Below are positions 34,343 to 44,057 of a DNA stretch of 64,000 bases, one piece after another (the first letter of the stretch is position 1; each line of letters starts with the position of its first letter). The position numbers and the translations under genes were made by a program. This stretch comes from CAZPRW01 sp964577805 (lineage in GTDB: Bacteria > Verrucomicrobiota > Verrucomicrobiia > Opitutales > JAIRKQ01). The notes beneath the pieces were generated by a model. The model was not told the origin of the DNA, did not search any database, and worked only from the letters and a program-made list of their open reading frames with translations. Location: NCBI GenBank assembly GCA_964577805.1, contig CAZOAG010000001.1:1-64000 (forward strand), read 5' to 3'.

Positions 34343-35821
34343 ATGCAGTATGAGGCGGTTATTGGGCTAGAGGTTCATGTTCAGATAAAAACGAACACAA
34401 AATTGTTTACTGGATGTCCTTATGAATATGGACAAGAACCAAATGTTCTGACTGATCCAGTTGTTATGGGATTGCCAGGGACATTGCCAGTAATCAATAA
34501 AGATGCTGTTATGAAGACAATCAAGGCAGGGTTAATGTTTGGATGTGACATTGCTGAAATTGCCAAATGGGATAGAAAAAATTATTTTTATCCAGATTGT
34601 CCGAAAAATTATCAAATTTCGCAGAATACAGATCCGATATGCCGCAATGGGCATGTTGAAATCGAACTAGATGGTCCGTCACGGAATATCATGGGTGAGC
34701 ATAAAAAAATAGCATTAGACCGTATTCATCTTGAAGAAGATGTTGGTAAGCTTACTCACTTCAATGATGATTCTGGTGTTGATTTTAATCGTGCTGGTGT
34801 GCCATTGATGGAAATTGTTACAAAACCAGATATACGTTCTGCAGAAGAAGCATTTGCTTATTTGACATCGTTGCGTATGCATATGATATATGCTGGAATC
34901 TCTAATTGTGACATGGAAAAGGGTGAGATGCGGTGTGATGCGAATGTCAGTGTTCGACCAGTTGGACAGTCTGAATTTGGTACAAAAGTAGAAATTAAAA
35001 ATTTGAATTCGATATCTGGTGTTCGCAATGGCATAGATTATGAAATTCATCGCCAAATCGAAGAATTGAAAAATGGTGGAGCAATACATCAAGAAACCCG
35101 TCGTTGGGACGCGAATGCTAATACTACTACTGTTATGCGGTCGAAAGAGACAGCATTTGATTATCGATATTTTTTAGATCCTGATTTGATGCCAGTAAAA
35201 ATATCAGAATCAACAAAGAAAGAAATATTGGATGAATTGCCGGAATTGCCATTTAAAAAACAAGAACGGTTCTTTTCCGAATATGATCTGCCGTATACTA
35301 TTACTTCAGTAATCTGTCCGAAATTATCACTGAGTACGTTGTTTGAAGATACAGTAAAGATTTGTAATAATCCAAGGGCAATAGCCAATATCATTTCTAA
35401 TGATTTATTGCGAGAATTAGCAACATTAAAAAGGCCAGAGAATGGTGATCAAGTTTCGGAAGATGATGATATGAATGACCTTCGTATTTCTCCTGAGCAA
35501 TTGGCAGAATTGGTAAAAATGATAGACGATGGTATTATTTCAAAATCGATTGCGCAGACAGTATTTGTTGACATGTTCCATTCTGGAAAATTTGCCAAAC
35601 AAATTGTTAATGAAAAAGGATTGAGCAGTAACCTCGCTGATGATGTATTGAAAGAGGCGTGTAAAGTCGCTATAGAAAATAATCCGCGAGCAGTGAATGA
35701 ATTTCTTGGTGGTAAGGATGTTGCTATCAATGCGATCAAAGGTGCTGTCATGAAAGCTACCAAGGGAAAAGGAAATCCTGTAGCTATTGATAAATTATTG
35801 CGCGAATTACTGGTACAATGA
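34343..35821 (+). CDS. gatB: Aspartyl/glutamyl-tRNA amidotransferase subunit B
   Basis: 492 residues; the kinase-like and tRNA-binding subunit of GatCAB, which converts misacylated Glu-tRNA-Gln or Asp-tRNA-Asn to the amide form. Landmarks are YEAVIGLEVHVQIKT (3-17), CPYEYGQEPNVLTDPVVMGLPGTLP, NYFYPDCPKNYQISQ and the C-terminal YqeY-like helical tail. gatC and gatA do not accompany it, which is unusual but not rare. The 261 bases upstream contain an unresolved minus-strand frame without ATG and nothing else recognised. Confidence 0.95.
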   Translation: MQYEAVIGLEVHVQIKTNTKLFTGCPYEYGQEPNVLTDPVVMGLPGTLPVINKDAVMKTIKAGLMFGCDIAEIAKWDRKNYFYPDCPKNYQISQNTDPICRNGHVEIELDGPSRNIMGEHKKIALDRIHLEEDVGKLTHFNDDSGVDFNRAGVPLMEIVTKPDIRSAEEAFAYLTSLRMHMIYAGISNCDMEKGEMRCDANVSVRPVGQSEFGTKVEIKNLNSISGVRNGIDYEIHRQIEELKNGGAIHQETRRWDANANTTTVMRSKETAFDYRYFLDPDLMPVKISESTKKEILDELPELPFKKQERFFSEYDLPYTITSVICPKLSLSTLFEDTVKICNNPRAIANIISNDLLRELATLKRPENGDQVSEDDDMNDLRISPEQLAELVKMIDDGIISKSIAQTVFVDMFHSGKFAKQIVNEKGLSSNLADDVLKEACKVAIENNPRAVNEFLGGKDVAINAIKGAVMKATKGKGNPVAIDKLLRELLVQ

Positions 35822-36144
35822 TATTTCCAATATTATAAAATGTTTACAGGCGAGAAATAGCGATAGGATGTATTGGTCATTATTTCTCGTTTTTTCATTT
35901 TGTTAGAAGTTGTTTGAATGTTTCCGTGGATGGTGTTTAGTGTGAAAACGACTATTGAGAAACGTATGTTGATCAAATTGTGGCAAGAAGTAGATTTTTG
36001 AAATCCTTAACATATTTAACATGTTTTAGAAGACATTGATCGATGTTTGTATGATCTAGCAATATCAACGTTCTGAAGTTTAGAATTTCAACTGTGTTTT
36101 AAAGTGCCTTGTTGGAAAACTTTGCGCATGGCTAACAAAAAATA
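35822..36144. other. Intergenic region after gatB
   Basis: Contains the gatB terminator (35851-35895). The rest, to tRNA-Arg, shows no gene; a 19-codon frame from GTG 35942 is too short to support. Nothing else recognised. Confidence 0.5.
35851..35895 (+). terminator. Rho-independent terminator after gatB
   Basis: The 9-bp arms CGAGAAATA (35851-35859) and TATTTCTCG (35881-35889) are perfect complements, with a 21-base loop and a T6 run at 35890-35895. It lies 30 bases past the gatB stop. Confidence 0.8.
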
Positions 36145-36219
36145 TGGCGCCCCCACCCAGACTCGAACTGAGATTAACGGTTTAGGAAACCGCGGTTCTA
36201 TCCTTTGAACTATGAGGAC
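36145..36219 (-). tRNA. tRNA-Arg (anticodon CCU)
   Basis: Minus-strand cloverleaf: acceptor GTCCTCA with TGGGGGC (G1-C72, one T-G wobble each at positions 2 and 5), D arm AGTTCAAAGGATAGAAC, anticodon stem GCGGT/ACCGT around loop TTCCTAA (anticodon CCT), T arm with GTTCGAGTC, and encoded CCA. It reads AGG. It is divergent from lptD. Confidence 0.94.
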
Positions 36220-36336
36220 ATTGCCGATGAATGGAACGATTGAAATTTATAATTTGTTGTAAAGCATGAAAGCGAAAAATTTGTTGTTATAAAATTTTGT
36301 TTTCACTTTGTGTTACTTTTTGCATAGTGCGCTGAA

Positions 36337-38430
36337 GTGTTAAAAATAGCATTGCCATTGTTTTTGTTTGTGTCGTGTGTTTGTGCACATGGAGCGTTTG
36401 ATATTAGTTCGAATGATCCAATAGAATATCGTGAGCTAGAGGATGAATTGGTTGCAAAGGGCGATGCTAGATTGGTATTTGGTGATTTTATTGTACAAGC
36501 AGATGAAATAAAACTTCGGAAGTGCGATGGAATTGCCGATGCTGTAGGACATGTAAAAATAGATAATGGTCATATTTTTGCCATAGCTGATGATGTTTCT
36601 TATGATATAGCAAATAATATTATCATTTCTGATAATGCACATGCGAAGGTCGGGAATAATTTTTTATCGGCTGATGTTTTAAATATAAAGGAAGAGAGGC
36701 AATCTGGTAAGAATATTACTGCGTATTGCGCTGATCCTGAAGGGAAATTAGTCCCTTCGATATCAGCGTCAACGGCAGATGTTCAAAACGGTGTTTTAAA
36801 AATAAAACATGCAAAGTTCCGGTTGGGTGAAATCCCGGTATTTTATTGGCCGACTGTGAATGTAGGATTGCAAGATCGGCCGATATATTGTGAATCATCG
36901 TTTGGTGCAAATCATAACAATGGTGCTTTTTTACGAAACAATGCATATTTCGGAATACAAAAAGGATTAAAAATCGGAGGTTTATTTGATGTATATACCA
37001 GACGTGGTATTCTTTTTGGACCTGCTTTTAAATTAGAACACCATGGAGATATTCATGATGTTTTTTCAGAATTTAAATCAGGATTTATTCGAGATTGTGC
37101 AAGTGCAAGTGTTCGTGGTAAAGATGTCAATAATGAGACAATAGGTCATGATCGTTATTTTGTCGAGTGGAAACATAAACATCATTATAATGACAATGTT
37201 GATGTTACATCGAATTTGTCATGGTTGAGTGATTCTGAAGTTGAACGAGATTTTCGTGAATCATGGTATGAAAAAGATCAACGGCCAGATACTTTTGTTG
37301 AAGTAGATTATCGTGGGGATAATTATATTGCTTCTGTATTTTCTCGTACTGAGTTAAACAATTTTTATCCAACGACACAGAGATTGCCAGAATTGCGATT
37401 TGATTATTTGCCGACACCATTATTGAATACATCGTTGATTCAAGAGGGACATATTGATGCTGTTCGTTTACACGGAATAGATGGTGATGGAGTTAAAAAT
37501 AGCAGCTATCGTGGTGATATTTATTATGGTCTTAGCTGGCCGATACAATATCAAGATGTTATGTCATTCCGTCCGAATATTGGTGTTATGGGAATAGGGT
37601 ATGACCATAATGTTCAAGGAGGGAATTATGGAAAGGGCCTTGTTCAGTGCGGGTTTGATTTGGACGGTTATGGAACAGGATATTCTGACTATGCTAATAA
37701 TAGGTTAGGTATCGACGGTTTGAAGCATGTCGTACATCCAGTAGTGCAATATCGTATAATGCCGAATAAAAATGTTAATGATTCTATCCCTGTCTTTGAT
37801 CATAATTTTTTCAATACAGAAATGCCGAGTATAGATCTTGGGACTATGCGGAATTTGGACAGAATGTATCAACAAAATATGTTCCGTGTAGGTGTAGAGA
37901 ATAGTGTTTATACTAGGTCGAAAGGATATGTTCCTAGAAAATTATTTCGGTTCGATCTTTTTCAAGATATTATCCTTGATAGAAGTTATGATATAGATAA
38001 TGAGCGCTGGCAGAAGACATTCCCTGACACCTACCTTATGGCAGGGGTATATCCTGTTGATTTGATAAGTTTTGATGTATATTCACGAATTGATCCTGAA
38101 AAACTTACATTGCATGAATTGAAAACAAGGGCATCGGTTCACGAAGGAGATATTTGGAGAATATCTTTTACGACAAAATATGTCAAATATCATAAAAAAA
38201 TTGCCGAGCAATATGGATTGGCGTTTACTTTTCAATTATCATCACAGGCATCATTGACATTAGAAGAAATATATGATGCCAAAATTCATAAATTCTCGAA
38301 ACAGAGAATAGCATTACAAAGTATTTTTTGCAATTCTTGGATGGCAGATGTTGGTGTTACGATCAGAGAGAATACCAGTAGAGAAAATCGGTTCCAATTC
38401 GATTGGTATATTAGAATGTTAGATTTTTAA
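36337..38430 (+). CDS. lptD: LPS-assembly protein LptD (OstA/Imp)
   Basis: 697 residues from a GTG. Signal peptide LKIALPLFLFVSCVCAHG is followed by an N-terminal OstA domain (ARLVFGDFIVQADEI; VGHVKIDNGHIFAIAD; VSYDIANNIIISDNAHAKV; FRLGEIPVFYWPTVN) and a C-terminal OMP beta-barrel with alternating hydrophobic strands, ending in DWYIRMLDF. It inserts LPS into the outer leaflet together with LptE, which I do not see here. The N-terminal OstA part plus barrel is the full architecture. It is followed closely by miaA (8-base gap). Confidence 0.92.
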   Translation: MLKIALPLFLFVSCVCAHGAFDISSNDPIEYRELEDELVAKGDARLVFGDFIVQADEIKLRKCDGIADAVGHVKIDNGHIFAIADDVSYDIANNIIISDNAHAKVGNNFLSADVLNIKEERQSGKNITAYCADPEGKLVPSISASTADVQNGVLKIKHAKFRLGEIPVFYWPTVNVGLQDRPIYCESSFGANHNNGAFLRNNAYFGIQKGLKIGGLFDVYTRRGILFGPAFKLEHHGDIHDVFSEFKSGFIRDCASASVRGKDVNNETIGHDRYFVEWKHKHHYNDNVDVTSNLSWLSDSEVERDFRESWYEKDQRPDTFVEVDYRGDNYIASVFSRTELNNFYPTTQRLPELRFDYLPTPLLNTSLIQEGHIDAVRLHGIDGDGVKNSSYRGDIYYGLSWPIQYQDVMSFRPNIGVMGIGYDHNVQGGNYGKGLVQCGFDLDGYGTGYSDYANNRLGIDGLKHVVHPVVQYRIMPNKNVNDSIPVFDHNFFNTEMPSIDLGTMRNLDRMYQQNMFRVGVENSVYTRSKGYVPRKLFRFDLFQDIILDRSYDIDNERWQKTFPDTYLMAGVYPVDLISFDVYSRIDPEKLTLHELKTRASVHEGDIWRISFTTKYVKYHKKIAEQYGLAFTFQLSSQASLTLEEIYDAKIHKFSKQRIALQSIFCNSWMADVGVTIRENTSRENRFQFDWYIRMLDF

Positions 38431-38438
38431 TTCCTATC

Positions 38439-39329
38439 ATGGATAAAAAATGTTCTTTATATGTTATTACTGGTTGTACAGCGAGTGGGAAATCATCGTA
38501 TGCTATAGAGCTTGCTAAAAAAGTTGATGCTGAAATTATTTCATGTGATTCATTACTGGTGTATCGTGATATGAATATTGGTACAGCCAAGCCATCGTAT
38601 GATATGCTGAATGATGTGCGGCATCATTGTGTCGATATTATATCTCCTGTTGAACGGTTTGATGTTGCTCAGTACATTTCATGTGCAAGAGATGCAATTA
38701 ATGACATTTTATCGCGTAAAAAAAACATTATTGTTTGTGGTGGTTCTGGGTTTTATTTAAAATCATTTTTTCATCCTGTTGTTGATTCTGTCGCTGTATC
38801 AAATGATATTGCAAGAGAGGTTGATGAGATGTTCGAAGAAAAAGGGTTGAGCGGAATTGTCGATAAATTGATATCACTAAATCATGGTGCTCTTCCTGAA
38901 ATCGATATGAATAATCCACGACGTGTAATGTCGGCATTAAAACGTTGTCTGGCATCAGGAAAAACATTGATGGAGATGCAAGATGATTTTCAGCGACAAC
39001 AATGTGTGTTTGAAAATTATGATAAATTTACAGTAATGATGGATGTTTCGTATGATATTCTTGAACAACGAGTAAGAAATAGAGTTCATCAAATGATAAA
39101 TGATGGGTTGATAGAGGAAGTGGAAGGATTGTGTGATCGTTATGGTAAATTGTCATCTAGTGCTACAATGGCGATAGGATATCGTGAAACTTTGGCATGG
39201 TTAAAAAATAAAACGACAGAACAGGACCTTTGTGATAAAATATCATTGCATACTATGTGGTTAGTAAAAAAACAAAAAACATGGTTGAAAAAACAGGTGC
39301 CAATAGATGCTGTTCGGTTGGTTAAATAA
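38439..39329 (+). CDS. miaA: tRNA dimethylallyltransferase
   Basis: 296 residues; adds dimethylallyl to A37 of tRNAs reading UNN codons. Motifs are the P-loop GCTASGKSSYAIELA (about 11-25), SCDSLLVYRDMNIGTAKPS (about 36-53), and HHCVDIISP, VCGGSGFYLKS and NPRRVMSALKR. Full-length. With mnmA and tadA in the same window it contributes to tRNA anticodon-loop modification. Confidence 0.95.
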   Translation: MDKKCSLYVITGCTASGKSSYAIELAKKVDAEIISCDSLLVYRDMNIGTAKPSYDMLNDVRHHCVDIISPVERFDVAQYISCARDAINDILSRKKNIIVCGGSGFYLKSFFHPVVDSVAVSNDIAREVDEMFEEKGLSGIVDKLISLNHGALPEIDMNNPRRVMSALKRCLASGKTLMEMQDDFQRQQCVFENYDKFTVMMDVSYDILEQRVRNRVHQMINDGLIEEVEGLCDRYGKLSSSATMAIGYRETLAWLKNKTTEQDLCDKISLHTMWLVKKQKTWLKKQVPIDAVRLVK

Positions 39330-39376
39330 AATCGTTGCTGTTGATAGTGGTAATTGCATATTGAGTTTTGGTATAG

Positions 39377-40222
39377 ATGAATGTTGCAACGATAGATTTT
39401 GAAGGGAAACAATTGATATCAGTAGTGGTTGAGCCGTCTCGTTATTTTTTTGATGCTAATACGGGTGGTTTATTGAGTTGGCAAATAATGATGGCTGATG
39501 GAAATGTTCGTGACATGTTATTTTGTCAAGAGATGTGCAATAGAAATTATATTTCACATGCATCTTTTAATATAAAAACGGCGTCCAATTATGGAATACT
39601 TGATGTGGCCGATGAAACGTTGTCATTAAAAAATATCACTACAGATTCTGACAATATAATTTTTTCATTATGCAGACATGACGTGCAATCATGCTGTTTG
39701 AATGTTAAATATAGGTTATCGGATTTGTTTTTTCGAACGGAATTAACGCTTGAAAACAATGGCTTAGCCCCTGTTTATTGGCAGCCATTATATCATGTTT
39801 TTCTTGAAGTGCCATGGTGTGATAATGCTGCATTTGATCGATATTTTGTAAAATTTTCTGGAAAGAAGATTTGGGCATTGTCTGATTCTTTGATTGGTAT
39901 AGTTTCAAAAAAATCGAATGATAAAGTTTCATTATCTGAGCTAAGTGTTTCGCCGATTGGTGTTGGAGATCTTAGGGATAGTAGAATTTGTGTATGTTCT
40001 CCAAATGAAGAAGAATGTGTTTCTTTGATTTTTGGTGAACAAGCATCGCTATCTGTAATGGCATTTAGAAAACATATAGGACATAACTGTTTGGAAGGAA
40101 TATTTTGTTCTGACATACAACATGATACAGCGTCAAAATTAAAAAACAAAGAACTTGTTAGCCATCGTGTTGTTCATTCTGAGATGAGTGATATTTTTGC
40201 AGTAGAAGTTTCTGCGTATTGA
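39377..40222 (+). CDS. Possible galactose-mutarotase-fold protein; function unknown
   Basis: 281 residues, predominantly beta. GGLLSWQIMM, LFFRTELTLENNGLAPVYWQPLYHVFLEVPW and the overall length resemble aldose-1-epimerase-like (galactose mutarotase) folds, where a strand carrying LTLxNxG leads to a histidine-containing strand (YHVFLEVPW). A catalytic His/Glu pair cannot be assigned with confidence. It sits between miaA and atpB, with 117 bases to atpB. A function in sugar metabolism is an inference; the alternative is a lineage-specific hypothetical protein. Confidence 0.35.
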   Translation: MNVATIDFEGKQLISVVVEPSRYFFDANTGGLLSWQIMMADGNVRDMLFCQEMCNRNYISHASFNIKTASNYGILDVADETLSLKNITTDSDNIIFSLCRHDVQSCCLNVKYRLSDLFFRTELTLENNGLAPVYWQPLYHVFLEVPWCDNAAFDRYFVKFSGKKIWALSDSLIGIVSKKSNDKVSLSELSVSPIGVGDLRDSRICVCSPNEEECVSLIFGEQASLSVMAFRKHIGHNCLEGIFCSDIQHDTASKLKNKELVSHRVVHSEMSDIFAVEVSAY

Positions 40223-40338
40223 ATTATTCAAATACTTTGAAATGTTTTTCTGTTTGATCTGTTTTTTTTGTAAAAATTGTTAAATAAACAATTTATCACT
40301 TGCCAGAATTGTGTATTGTGTTACTCATTGAATAGTTA

Positions 40339-41280
40339 ATGAGCATGTGGTCGCATCGTATATATAGGTCTCTGATTTTTGTATGTATATCGATGTTTGC
40401 ATCTAATGGTATGATTTTTGGGCATGAAGATGGCGTAAGCGCATCTGCCACTACTGTTTTTTCAATAGGAAATTTTCCTATTACTGATTCCGTAATCGCT
40501 ACTTGGGTTGTATCGTTGTTTCTTATTATTGTCATGAAACTACTGTTACGTGGTGGTGTTAACATTATCCCAAGTACAGGACAGGCGGTAATTGAATCAT
40601 TGATTTCTGGTTTGGGTGGTGTTATTGAAGGTATTGTTGGCCGAAAAGCAATTAGGGTTGTTCTGCCATTATTGTTAGGGTATTTTTTCTTTATTATAGT
40701 ACATAATTGGAGCGGGTTATTCCCTGGTATTGGTAGTATCGGTGTTTATGTTGATGGTGTTTTTCGGCCATTTTTGAGGCCAGCTAATGCAGATTTGAAC
40801 ACAACACTTGCTATGGCATTAATAGCGTTTTTTGCATGGGGATACTATTGTATAAAATGTGCCGGTGCTAAAGCATTATATTTTGAAGTATTTGGAAATA
40901 AGGCAGAGAAGTCTGGAATGGCACCTTTAATGTACAAAATGCTGTTCGTAGTATTTTTTGCTGTCGGATTTATAGAATGCCTTTCTATTTTATGCCGTAT
41001 AATATCATTATCGTTTAGATTATTTGGTAATACGTTTGGTGGTGAGAATTTGTTACATAATATGTACGGATTTTCAGATGTGTTAAAAAACATTCCTGTA
41101 GTAAATTACATATCGTATTTGATTCCGTTGCCATTTTATTTTCTAGAATTTTTGATCGCGATTATACAGGCGTTTGTGTTTACATTATTGGTGTCGGTGT
41201 ATATCGGGCTGGTATGCAATCATGACGATCATGAACAACATGATGAATTTTTACAAAAGGAAAAATTATGTGGGCTATAG
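40339..41280 (+). CDS. atpB: ATP synthase F0 subunit a
   Basis: 313 residues. Hydrophobic helices and the essential segment RIISLSFRLFGNTFGGENLL (the invariant Arg of helix 4, in S-F-R-L-F-G-N) identify the proton-channel subunit a. It has an extended N terminus with a signal-like leader (LIFVCISMFASNGMIFG) before the conserved region, a feature of PVC-type a subunits as I recall. The 3' end overlaps atpE by 13 bases, so expression is coupled. Confidence 0.93.
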   Translation: MSMWSHRIYRSLIFVCISMFASNGMIFGHEDGVSASATTVFSIGNFPITDSVIATWVVSLFLIIVMKLLLRGGVNIIPSTGQAVIESLISGLGGVIEGIVGRKAIRVVLPLLLGYFFFIIVHNWSGLFPGIGSIGVYVDGVFRPFLRPANADLNTTLAMALIAFFAWGYYCIKCAGAKALYFEVFGNKAEKSGMAPLMYKMLFVVFFAVGFIECLSILCRIISLSFRLFGNTFGGENLLHNMYGFSDVLKNIPVVNYISYLIPLPFYFLEFLIAIIQAFVFTLLVSVYIGLVCNHDDHEQHDEFLQKEKLCGL

Positions 41281-41489
41281 CTGAATTGACAGGTAATATT
41301 GCAAAAGGATTGGTACAGGCATTCGGATGTGCGGCAGCAGCTTTTGGTGTTATGTCCATTGGGGCAAAGGCAGTTGAAGCAGTTGGTCGCAATCCAGGTG
41401 CATCAGGAAAAGTATTGGTACAATCGATTTTGGGAATGGCATTGGCTGAAGCGGTTGCGTTTTATGCACTATTCTTTGCTAATTGTTAA
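41268..41489 (+). CDS. atpE: ATP synthase F0 subunit c
   Basis: 73-residue hairpin protein: two hydrophobic helices joined by a polar loop containing GRNPGASGK (RNP loop). The ion-binding Glu is in ILGMALAEAVAFYAL; the following residues (A, V) are not the Ser/Thr of Na+-type rings, so a proton ring is predicted. The overlap with atpB and the 21-base gap to atpF show operon structure. Confidence 0.94.
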   Translation: MWAIAELTGNIAKGLVQAFGCAAAAFGVMSIGAKAVEAVGRNPGASGKVLVQSILGMALAEAVAFYALFFANC

Positions 41490-41510
41490 TGTTACAGCGT
41501 AGATAAGATT

Positions 41511-42059
41511 ATGATAATATCTCCTGTCATTGGTGCTTTGGACCTGCGGGCAATGTTTGGTGGTTTTGGAATAGATTGGCATTTGCTGATTATTCAAACA
41601 TTGAATTTTGTGCTGGTTGCATTTGTGTTATATAGATTTGGTATTCGAAATGTAATATCAATGATGGATGCCAGGCGAGAGAAAATCGAAGCTGGCATCA
41701 AATATGCCGACAAGATGCAGGCCGAGTTGGCGGCATTTGAGCGTTCTCGTTCGGAGCGTGAAGAGATTGCGCGGCAGGAAGCTGCTAATATTGTACAACA
41801 AGCAAAAAATGGCGCGAGGGAGATATTGTCAAGTGGTCGTGCTGAGGCTCAAATTGTTGCTGATAATATGTTGGTCAATGCGCGACAGGAAATTGTTCGA
41901 GAAAAAGAACGAACATTACGTGATGTCAAACAAGAGTTTGGTACGTTGGTTGCTGATGTTGCGTATCAATTGCTTATGAAAAACATGACAGATAAGCAGA
42001 AAAGTAAATATGTGGCGTTGGCGGAAAAAATGATGGTTTCTTCGGATGATATGTTGTGA
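41511..42059 (+). CDS. atpF: ATP synthase F0 subunit b
   Basis: 182 residues. There is one N-terminal membrane helix (LLIIQTLNFVLVAFVLYRFGI), then a long charged amphipathic coil (MDARREKIEAGIKYADKM, ERSRSEREEIARQEAANIVQ, LRDVKQEFGTLVADVAYQLL) that forms the peripheral stalk. Start at ATG 41511. The next gene starts with a 4-base GTGA overlap. Confidence 0.92.
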   Translation: MIISPVIGALDLRAMFGGFGIDWHLLIIQTLNFVLVAFVLYRFGIRNVISMMDARREKIEAGIKYADKMQAELAAFERSRSEREEIARQEAANIVQQAKNGAREILSSGRAEAQIVADNMLVNARQEIVREKERTLRDVKQEFGTLVADVAYQLLMKNMTDKQKSKYVALAEKMMVSSDDML

Positions 42060-42454
42060 AGGTTTTATCTGAAAAAGTTAATAAAAAATTGTTGTCGTTG
42101 TCGTTAGGCGACGATGGTTTGTTGGATGATTGTAGAATATCATATGTATTATCATCTTTATCGATGAAGTTTTCAGGAGATGAATTACGAAGATTGTTGA
42201 TAGACTATTTAAATGTTCTTGAGCGATTTCGTGCATCTCATACTTTATTTATAGAACATAGCGGTGAATTATCTGATGATTGTGTTCAGAGATTGCGTGA
42301 GAGGTATCAAATAATGTTTGGGCGCTCATTATTGGTGTTGAAAAAAGAGTCAGAAGAATTGATAGCAGGTCTCAGGATACAATTAGATGATTTTGTTTTC
42401 GAGTGCTCTATAGCAAATGCTTTAGATGCGTATCGCAAGTCATTGAGCATATAA
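42056..42454 (+). CDS. atpH: ATP synthase F1 subunit delta, shortened N-terminal domain
   Basis: 132 residues, shorter than the usual about 178. The C-terminal domain has the typical pattern LSDDCVQRLRERYQIMFGRSLLVLKKESEELIAGLRIQLDDFVFECSIANALDAYRKSL, with the Gly-Leu-Arg turn and the final amphipathic helix. The N-terminal helical bundle is cut to about 70 residues. GTG start overlaps the atpF TGA. No atpA follows, so the catalytic F1 genes must be elsewhere. It could also be read as a divergent delta; the context after atpF makes delta by far the best choice. Confidence 0.78.
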   Translation: MKVLSEKVNKKLLSLSLGDDGLLDDCRISYVLSSLSMKFSGDELRRLLIDYLNVLERFRASHTLFIEHSGELSDDCVQRLRERYQIMFGRSLLVLKKESEELIAGLRIQLDDFVFECSIANALDAYRKSLSI

Positions 42455-42834
42455 ATTGAGGATTTTTTTGTATTTTTAGTTCTTTTTTGGGAAAATTTCA
42501 GTTTTAGTAGCAGTTGGCGCCTAATTCTTTTGATGTGTGTTAGTGCTTGTTGTCTTTATTAATTAAAGACGGAATTTGTTTTTCAGGAAAACAACGATTT
42601 TATCGCTATAGATGCTATCTTATTATTTTACATGCTTTTGCCTATTTTAGATTCCTAATTTGTTAAATCTGAATGGATTCCGTGCGGATTTGTTGTGATC
42701 TTGAATTTGGTTGGTCTTTGGCGCTGGCCCGGCGTTATGAACTGGCATTCCTGTTTTTATTTAGATCGTATGTAAATAAATTGATTGTTTTAATTGCTCA
42801 TTTAAATTTTTTCAGTAAAATACAGCGTGTTGAG
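42455..42834. other. Intergenic region after the truncated ATP-synthase operon
   Basis: 380 bases with no convincing gene. One small hairpin (GTCTTTA 42552-42558 with TAAAGAC 42564-42570) is followed by a GGAATTTGTTTTTC stretch and could be a weak terminator. An in-frame upstream extension of the next gene exists from 42673 but lacks family-like sequence. No trace of an atpA remnant recognised. Confidence 0.45.
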
Positions 42835-43383
42835 ATGAAGAGTCATTTTTGTTGTGGAAAAATCAAACAGGCAGTGAGGCCTAAGTTGACGGGAAAACTA
42901 TTGATAGCACATCCAATGATTGACGAGCAAGCATTGTCCAAAACAATAATTTTTGTTGAAGATAGTGATGAACGACAAATGCACGGTGTTATTTTGAATC
43001 GGCCTTTGCATGTGTTAATGAAGGATATCGGTCGTCAGTTTGATGTTCCAATTGTGAGGACTGTTCCTGTTTATTGGGGCGGCGAAAAATGTTCCAATGA
43101 AGTGATGTTAACTGCATGGGTGGTAAACAAACAGAATAATTGTTATGAAATATATCATTCTTTGAACGGTGATAGTGCTATTGAAATTGTAAAACGATGT
43201 AAAAATGCACAGTTGCGTGCTTATTTGGGCATGTGTTCGTTTGAAAGTTCTATTTACAATGATATTGAAAATGGACTTTGGATTGTAAGTAGCGCAGAAC
43301 AAATAATCGGAGCGAATGAACATGAGGAAGCTCTTTGGGAACGATTATTATTGCAAACCAACCCACATGCATTGCTGATATAG
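42835..43383 (+). CDS. YqgE/AlgH family protein (UPF0301)
   Basis: 182 residues from ATG 42835. The start of the family, GKLLIAHPMIDEQALSKTIIFVEDSDERQMHGVILNRPLH, is clear, followed by PVYWGGEKCSNEVM (the family has W-G-G-P) and YLGMCSFESSIYNDIENGLWIV, the W/Y-x-G segment with A-x-G-W replaced. YqgE/AlgH proteins are widely conserved, with function not firmly known. The frame runs upstream to 42673, but that part is not family-like. It is convergent with def, with an 11-base gap. Confidence 0.85.
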   Translation: MKSHFCCGKIKQAVRPKLTGKLLIAHPMIDEQALSKTIIFVEDSDERQMHGVILNRPLHVLMKDIGRQFDVPIVRTVPVYWGGEKCSNEVMLTAWVVNKQNNCYEIYHSLNGDSAIEIVKRCKNAQLRAYLGMCSFESSIYNDIENGLWIVSSAEQIIGANEHEEALWERLLLQTNPHALLI

Positions 43384-43394
43384 ATAAGACTTTT

Positions 43395-43952
43395 TTATTT
43401 TTCTAATTTATCTATATATAAAATGCCGTGCAAATGATCTATTTCATGTTGCAAACACCGTGCTAAAATGCCGCTTGCTTGTAATTTATGATGTTTTCCA
43501 TTAATATTACAAAACGTCACTGTTATGTCTTCTGCCCGTTTTACTTTGCCATGTCTATTTGGAACAGACAAACACCCTTCTTCCATTACTGCTGTTTTTG
43601 TTGATGATTTTGTAATTACTGGATTGATAATAGTTAATGGAGATATGTCAGCTATATGTACAATCTTATTGTCTAGTTTGCATTGTTCATTTTCTTCTAA
43701 ACATGGACTGACATCAATCACGCACATTCTTATAGATCTACCAATTTGAGGTGCCGCAAGTCCAATGCCATTAGCATGATACATTGTTGCTACCATATTA
43801 TTTTTTAACGTCATTAACTCTGATGAAAAATCAGTGATTAATGATGCTTTTTGTCGCAGTACTTCATTGCCTTCTATAACTATAGGTAATATTACTGGTG
43901 GTAAAGACTTATTGTTCTTTGCTTGTGAAAACACAGAAGGAATACTGCTCAT
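43395..43952 (-). CDS. def: Peptide deformylase
   Basis: About 185 residues from ATG 43952. All three metalloenzyme motifs are present: GIGLAAPQIG (motif 1), EEGCLSVP (motif 2, with metal-ligand Cys) and QHEIDHLHG (motif 3, HExxH). It removes the formyl group from nascent N-formylmethionine using Fe2+ or Zn2+. The frame is open upstream to 44090, but that extension is K-rich and not deformylase-like. It is divergent from the DEDD exonuclease gene, with the two proposed starts about 105 bases apart. Confidence 0.94.
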   Translation of the reverse strand: MSSIPSVFSQAKNNKSLPPVILPIVIEGNEVLRQKASLITDFSSELMTLKNNMVATMYHANGIGLAAPQIGRSIRMCVIDVSPCLEENEQCKLDNKIVHIADISPLTIINPVITKSSTKTAVMEEGCLSVPNRHGKVKRAEDITVTFCNINGKHHKLQASGILARCLQHEIDHLHGILYIDKLEK

Positions 43953-44057
43953 GTCAAAATTAGTTATTGACGGATGTTGTTTTTTTTTTCTTTTACAAGA
44001 AAAATGTATGATGCCTGTCGCATATTTTGTAAATCCGTGATAAAAGTGTTCCGTAGA

